From positions 1 through 64,000 of the forward strand of contig JAISCT010000031.1 in the NCBI GenBank assembly GCA_031265355.1: DNA of 64,000 bases, in the 5' to 3' direction. Below are positions 60,633 to 64,000 of the stretch, in pieces. Position 1 is the first letter of the stretch, and the number at the start of each line of letters is the position of its first letter. The notes below the pieces were generated by a model. That model was given only the letters and a program-made list of their open reading frames with translations. It had not been told where the DNA came from and searched no databases. Source of the stretch: Oscillospiraceae bacterium (GTDB taxonomy: Bacteria; Bacillota; Clostridia; Oscillospirales; UBA929). A program made the position numbers and the translations under genes.

Positions 60633-61646
60633 TCAGGGCGCGTCGTCCTGCCGCCGCCGGCTGAGTGGGTGAGCCCGGGCGGCCGCGCGCAGTTCCGCGC
60701 CCTCGACGTGCGTATAAATCTGCGTGGTGTTGAGATGTTCGTGCCCCAGCAGTTCCTGCAGGGTGCGGACGTCCACGCCGTTTTGCAGCATGAGCGTGGC
60801 CGCCGTGTGCCGAAGCTTGTGCGAGGAGTAGAGCGTGTTGTCGAGGCCGGCGGCGGTCAGATGCTTCTTGACCGTGATATGAATGGTTTTCACACTGAGG
60901 CGGCGGCGGTTGCGCGAGACGAAGAGCGCGTTTTTGTCGAGAGAGGGCCAATTCTCCCGCACGGTCCGCCACCGGGCCAAAGCGTCCAGGCAGGCGTCGT
61001 TTAAGTACAAAAGGCGCTCCTTGTCGCCCTTGCCCACGACGCGCAGTGTGTCGTCGCGCACGTCGGAGAGATTCAGCCCGGCCAGTTCCGAGAGCCGCAG
61101 GCCGCAGTGCAGAAAGAGGACGAGCATACAGTAGTCCCGCTCGCGGTACGGGCCCTTGACAGCGGCCAGCAGCGCCTCGCACTCCTCGAGGGAGAGGTAG
61201 CGCGGCAGGCTTTTGCGCAGTTTGGGGGCGTCCAGATCCTGCACCGGGTTTTCGGCCAGCAGATGTGCCTTGACGGTGAGGTATTTGTAAAAGGAGCGGA
61301 TGGCGGCCGCCTTGCGGGCCCGGGCCGGCGCCCCCAAGCCGTAGCCGGTATGCGGACTGTTTGGCTGCACCGCCCTGTCGCGCGCCAGGTAGGACATATA
61401 CGCGTAGACGTCGCCGAGTGTGACGGAGGCCGCGAGGGTCACGTCCACGTCGTCGATGGGGATGCTGTCGAAGTCGGTTTCCGGCGGTACGAGACCGCGC
61501 AGCGTCTTGAGAAAACGAAAAAAAGACCGAAGGTCGAGGAAGTACTCGTCGGTCGTTCGGCGGGCGTGGCCCCGTATGGTCTCGTGATAAGTCAAAAACT
61601 CGCGCAGCAGCGGCGAGGTCTCCAAGCGGTAGTCCAAGGGTATCAC
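60633..61646 (-). CDS. XerC/D-type tyrosine recombinase
   Basis: A 337-residue recombinase with an N-terminal SAM-like DNA-binding domain and a catalytic domain containing Gly-Leu-Arg-Leu-Ser-Glu-Leu (Arg), Ser-His-Lys-Leu-Arg-His-Thr-Ala-Ala-Thr (His, Arg), Leu-Gly-His-Glu and the nucleophile Tyr in Thr-Gln-Ile-Tyr-Thr-His. All key residues are intact. I chose the GTG at 61646, next to GGAAGG, because the 25-codon extension to 61721 overlaps a promoter. It resembles XerC of Firmicutes, with no mobile-element genes nearby, so it is probably a chromosomal dimer-resolution enzyme, though an assignment to XerC or XerD would be a guess. Confidence 0.9.
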   Translation of the reverse strand: MIPLDYRLETSPLLREFLTYHETIRGHARRTTDEYFLDLRSFFRFLKTLRGLVPPETDFDSIPIDDVDVTLAASVTLGDVYAYMSYLARDRAVQPNSPHTGYGLGAPARARKAAAIRSFYKYLTVKAHLLAENPVQDLDAPKLRKSLPRYLSLEECEALLAAVKGPYRERDYCMLVLFLHCGLRLSELAGLNLSDVRDDTLRVVGKGDKERLLYLNDACLDALARWRTVRENWPSLDKNALFVSRNRRRLSVKTIHITVKKHLTAAGLDNTLYSSHKLRHTAATLMLQNGVDVRTLQELLGHEHLNTTQIYTHVEGAELRAAARAHPLSRRRQDDAP

Positions 61647-61691
61647 CCGGCCTTCCAAGGGCGGCGCGGCGCCCCGGGGGATTTTGCCGCC

Positions 61692-61721
61692 ATTATACCA
61701 TGTCGGCGGCGCGTCTGGCAA
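61692..61721 (-). promoter_or_regulatory. sigma-A promoter of the recombinase-AKR pair
   Basis: On the minus strand TTGCCA (61716-61721) and a perfect TATAAT (61692-61697) are separated by 18 bases. The start is near 61685, about 40 bases before the GTG. Confidence 0.75.
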
Positions 61722-61735
61722 GGGTGGGGCGGGGG

Positions 61736-61775
61736 AAAAAAGTCAGAGGGAAGCGGCCCAGCCGCTCCCCTCTGA
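61736..61775 (-). terminator. terminator of the secreted Ig-like protein gene
   Basis: On the minus strand a 15-bp stem (61743-61757 with 61761-61775, one G-U pair) with a 3-nt loop is followed one base later by six T. It lies 21 bases after the gene's stop and ends transcription just before the recombinase promoter. Confidence 0.88.
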
Positions 61776-61796
61776 AGAGAATACGTAAAAGATAAA

Positions 61797-62384
61797 TTAC
61801 GAAACGCTGACAGTGACGATATGAGTAGCGCCGCCGAAATCATCCTTCACTCTGATCGTGATGATCGCTGTGCCAGCTCTGAGGCCCTGCACAGTAAATT
61901 TGCCGTCGGCTTCCGTCACAACCGCGATGGCCGGATTGCTGGAGATGATATCATAGGCGCTCCGAACGCCGTCAGCTGAGACAAGCAGAGGGGCTTTCGC
62001 TTTGATGCGCACGGAAACGCGCGCGGACGAATGCACCCGAACACTCTCCAGAGGCACACCAACCTTGAACTGCTGTCCGCCGAGAGTCACATGATAATAC
62101 TCGCCGCCGACCAGATCGGCCTTAGCGGGAATATCAAGCTCCACAACGCCCTCATCATCCGCGGCGTACTGGTTAATGTAATCGAGGTTCTCAAAGGTAG
62201 GGACTGCGTCGTAGGCAGCCAAAAGCGAAAGACGCGCGTTCGGCGCGAAGCCCTCGGCTTCCACACTGACGATACCTTCTGATTTGTCCACTGTGAGCAC
62301 CGCGTCGGCAGCCAGAGCGCCTACGAGGCAAAACTGCAGGACGAGGGCCGCTGCCAAAAGAAATGCGATAGGCCTTCTTTTCAT
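61797..62384 (-). CDS. small secreted protein with a BIG2-like domain
   Basis: A 195-residue exported protein. The signal peptide ends near residue 26 (Ala-Leu-Ala-Ala). The first half is a beta-rich domain I do not recognise; the last 80 residues resemble a BIG2 Ig-like fold (Ser-Asn-Pro-Ala-Ile-Ala-Val-Val, then Gly-Thr-Ala-Ile-Ile-Thr-Ile). It is much smaller than the BIG2-bearing enzymes elsewhere in the window and has no catalytic or anchoring module, so it may be an adhesin or wall-associated protein. The ATG at 62384 has AAAGGAAA upstream at a somewhat long distance. A clear terminator follows. Confidence 0.75.
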   Translation of the reverse strand: MKRRPIAFLLAAALVLQFCLVGALAADAVLTVDKSEGIVSVEAEGFAPNARLSLLAAYDAVPTFENLDYINQYAADDEGVVELDIPAKADLVGGEYYHVTLGGQQFKVGVPLESVRVHSSARVSVRIKAKAPLLVSADGVRSAYDIISSNPAIAVVTEADGKFTVQGLRAGTAIITIRVKDDFGGATHIVTVSVS

Positions 62385-62441
62385 GCGTATTCATTTCCTT
62401 TCTCTACTTAAATAGCGATAAACGGGATTGCGTCCGCCCCA

Positions 62442-62489
62442 CGATGTGCAGTCGCGAAGCGAGGTTCCACGGCGTATGTGCAGTACGCC
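62442..62489 (-). other. leader with two hairpins sharing the same loop
   Basis: In the presumed leader of the secreted Ig-like gene, the minus strand contains the 7-nt loop CTGCACA twice: closed by a 6-bp GGCGTA/TACGCC stem at 62471-62489, and by a 3-bp stem at 62442-62454. The repeat of an identical apical loop could be a protein-binding motif or chance. Confidence 0.35.
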
Positions 62490-62579
62490 ACAGAAACAGG
62501 GGAGACGGAGAACAACAGCGCACAATACTTACATGAATACTTTACCTGATTCTCTGTCAAATGTCAACAGTTTATTTTT

Positions 62580-63011
62580 AAGTTTTTAAAGGGAATTTTG
62601 CAAAAGAACATCGCAAGGGGCAAACAGACGCTGATACAGGCCCGAGGTGAACCTGATTTCCTTACGGCCACAACGGCTTTCGACGCTGGTGGCGCCTTGG
62701 CGAGACGGCTGTGCGGGCGAGCCGGACGGCCGCGACGGACCGCCCGCAGACCCTTTTTTTGGAAATTTCGGACGGCCAGGCCGTCTGTGGAAAAGGAGAG
62801 CGGCAAACCGGGAGATTTGCCCAGTGCGTCCGGCCCCGCGGAGGCGGAGAAGACGGCGCAAGAAGAGGCGCTCCCCTTGTGCGGTGTCCGCCGTTTTCAT
62901 AATGGCCTCCTTTGAAATACCATGTACTTTTTATAAACACAGAGGCGGAACTTGTAGATATAAGTTTGAAAATATTTCTCAATTTATATCGAAAACACTT
63001 GATTTACCCGC
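62580..63011. other. intergenic stretch with no clear gene
   Basis: About 430 bases upstream of the promoter at 63012. Overlapping open frames on both strands (about 60-120 codons) lack ribosome sites and are Arg/Pro-rich, typical of noncoding GC-rich DNA. The last 120 bases are AT-rich. I see nothing else I can support. Confidence 0.4.
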
Positions 63012-63040
63012 TTGACTTGTACGTATAAGTGTATTACAAT
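63012..63040 (+). promoter_or_regulatory. sigma-A promoter upstream of the last gene
   Basis: TTGACT (63012-63017), 17 bases, TACAAT (63035-63040). A start near 63047 would give an untranslated leader of about 500 bases for the gene at 63546, containing the palindromes and hairpin listed below. Confidence 0.7.
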
Positions 63041-63182
63041 TTTCTTGACAGGCTGCGGGCCGGATTGTCCCGCGCCACTCGAAGACGCGCAAAGGGCCCG
63101 GTGGGCAGCAATATGGAGATCCCGCCCTCCGTGGCCCCAAAATCAAAGGCGCTGTTTTTGTGAAGAAAAACAGTGTTTTTGC

Positions 63183-63214
63183 TGTTTTCGAAAAGGTATA
63201 CCTTTTCGAAAACA
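63183..63214. promoter_or_regulatory. 32-bp perfect palindrome in the long leader
   Basis: The half TGTTTTCGAAAAGGTA (63183-63198) is followed by its exact reverse complement. With no loop it is more likely a protein-binding site than an RNA hairpin. Its centre AAGGTATACCTT recurs at 63341-63352. Confidence 0.65.
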
Positions 63215-63240
63215 TGCTATGAGTGCCAACATTGTTATTG

Positions 63241-63287
63241 TAGCACACATAATTCGCAAAATCAAGAGGCGGAGTGTGCTATTTTTT
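63241..63287 (+). terminator. attenuator-like hairpin in the long leader
   Basis: TAGCACAC (63241-63248) pairs with GTGTGCTA (63274-63281) across a 25-nt loop and is followed by TTTTTT (63282-63287). It lies between the promoter and the coding region. The long loop makes it uncertain. Confidence 0.45.
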
Positions 63288-63340
63288 ATGCACTTTAACC
63301 GAATAAAACAGGGTAAACTTCAAAAAATGGAAGTTTCAGA

Positions 63341-63352
63341 AAGGTATACCTT
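63341..63352. promoter_or_regulatory. second AAGGTATACCTT site
   Basis: The 12-bp palindrome core of the 63183-63214 site recurs here with weaker flanking symmetry. The centres are 148 bp apart, close to 14 helical turns, so a looping repressor is conceivable. Confidence 0.5.
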
Positions 63353-63545
63353 CTTGGCATCCGCGTTCGATGATCTGCAGTGCCGGGCAGGTGCAAAGAG
63401 TGACCGGCGCGTGTGCCGCGCGGCGCGCCTGCCAGCGAAATAAGGGGGTGATGCAAATGGGCGCGTTCGGACAGGACAGCCGCTGCCAAACAGCTGCCTG
63501 AACAATAGGATGGTGAATAAAAGTATGAAGAATGGAGGAATTTTG

Positions 63546-64000
63546 ATGAAAAAAATGTTGTCTTTATGTCTGGCAATGGTCATGGCGCTCACGCTCGTCC
63601 CGGCCGCGCCGCCGCGTGTGGCGGCGGGGGATATCGTCTTTGACGAGGCCACCTTCCTGGCCCGGTATCCGCTGGCGGGCGACGCCAATGACACACAGCG
63701 CAACCAGCGCCACGCGGCCCTGTCCGGCACGGGCGCGACATTTGTGACCGACACCAGCAGCAACAGTTTCGGCTCGGTTCTCCAGCTTTCCGGCGGCTCG
63801 AAGGGCACAAGCGCGGCGGTGCTGCCGGGCGACGCCGTCTTCGACTTCGAATCCGGCGCCCCGGTGAACAACATCACAGTGGCCACTTGGGTTTATCCGA
63901 GAGCCAATACGAATTATGCCAGAATCTTTGATTTCGGCACGAGCACAACGCGCAATTTCTATCTGGAGCAGCGGCGCAGCGGTACGTCGGGCGTCACCGC
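63546..64000 (+). CDS. secreted LamG-like protein, 3'-truncated by the window
   Basis: The frame opens at ATG 63546, eight bases after GGAGG, and stays open to the window end (151 codons). The signal peptide ends near residue 27 (Arg-Val-Ala-Ala-Gly). The rest resembles the start of a LamG/concanavalin-like domain: a Phe-x-x-x-Tyr-Pro-Leu strand, Val-Leu-Gln-Leu-Ser-Gly-Gly, Ile-Thr-Val-Ala-Thr-Trp-Val-Tyr and Arg-Ile-Phe-Asp-Phe-Gly. Such domains often precede glycoside hydrolase or lyase modules, so this is probably another polysaccharide-active exoenzyme, but the catalytic part is not visible. A long regulated leader precedes it. Confidence 0.8.
   Translation, partial: MKKMLSLCLAMVMALTLVPAAPPRVAAGDIVFDEATFLARYPLAGDANDTQRNQRHAALSGTGATFVTDTSSNSFGSVLQLSGGSKGTSAAVLPGDAVFDFESGAPVNNITVATWVYPRANTNYARIFDFGTSTTRNFYLEQRRSGTSGVT

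Noticed and set aside
62415-62440. A resemblance to the GGGACGCAA part of a cyclic-di-GMP-I riboswitch
   Set aside because: Only a GGACGCAA-like string on the minus strand matches; the tetraloop/receptor and the second stem are absent.
63060-63130. A possible riboswitch core (GACGCGCAAAGGG) after the promoter at 63012
   Set aside because: No consistent set of paired stems of a known class can be drawn; the match is too short.

Overview
The window looks like a chromosome segment of a GC-rich, endospore-forming member of the Firmicutes, most likely class Clostridia. The evidence is strong AGGAGG-type ribosome sites, sigma-A promoters, a yaaL-bofA pair, a SPOCS/LysM spore-coat-type protein, SLH-anchored surface proteins, and GTG and TTG starts. 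I see no rRNA, tRNA or CRISPR array.

Layout. (1) 1-2043: the end of a WXG100 (ESX/type VII-like) cluster, then the remnant of a PIN-domain toxin still joined to its small partner gene. (2) 2114-34356: a plant-polysaccharide locus. On the minus strand lie a 1630-residue GH115 alpha-glucuronidase fused to an SGNH esterase, and uxaB-uxaA for galacturonate catabolism. Diverging from them is a lacI-type regulator with a consensus promoter and a 28-bp perfect palindrome at its start site. It is followed on the same strand by a PrsA-like foldase lipoprotein, three GH28 proteins, a cohesin-like/SLH anchor protein, and a 2606-residue protein carrying pectinesterase (CE8), GH28, CBM9-like and glucuronoyl esterase (CE15) modules. 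(3) 34462-48839: rarA-glyA, a surface-polymer group (TagA-type transferase, MBOAT, DHHW protein), acyltransferase-like genes, a DJ-1 protein, mltG, alaS, and an Lsa-type ABC-F gene behind an attenuator-like leader. (4) 49177-51966: a small, less GC-rich accessory islet. (5) 52093-61646: housekeeping and sporulation genes (hit, comEC, holA, a TOPRIM gene, yaaL, bofA, HbpS-like, SPOCS-LysM) and a ferredoxin-like aldo/keto reductase beside a tyrosine recombinase. (6) 61797-64000: a secreted Ig-like protein, then a long regulated leader before a secreted LamG-type protein that runs off the window.

How it works together (inference). Region 2 reads as one programme for uronic-acid polymers. Secreted esterases and GH28 enzymes de-esterify and cut pectin; the CE15 and GH115 activities attack lignin-linked glucuronoxylan; the released galacturonate is reduced and dehydrated by UxaB and UxaA. 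Two GH28 enzymes end in a cohesin-like domain plus a dockerin, and the SLH protein carries a cohesin-like domain, so a small surface-bound pectinase assembly is possible. The LacI-type regulator has palindromes with a shared core both at its own promoter and upstream of uxaB, so it probably controls both arms.
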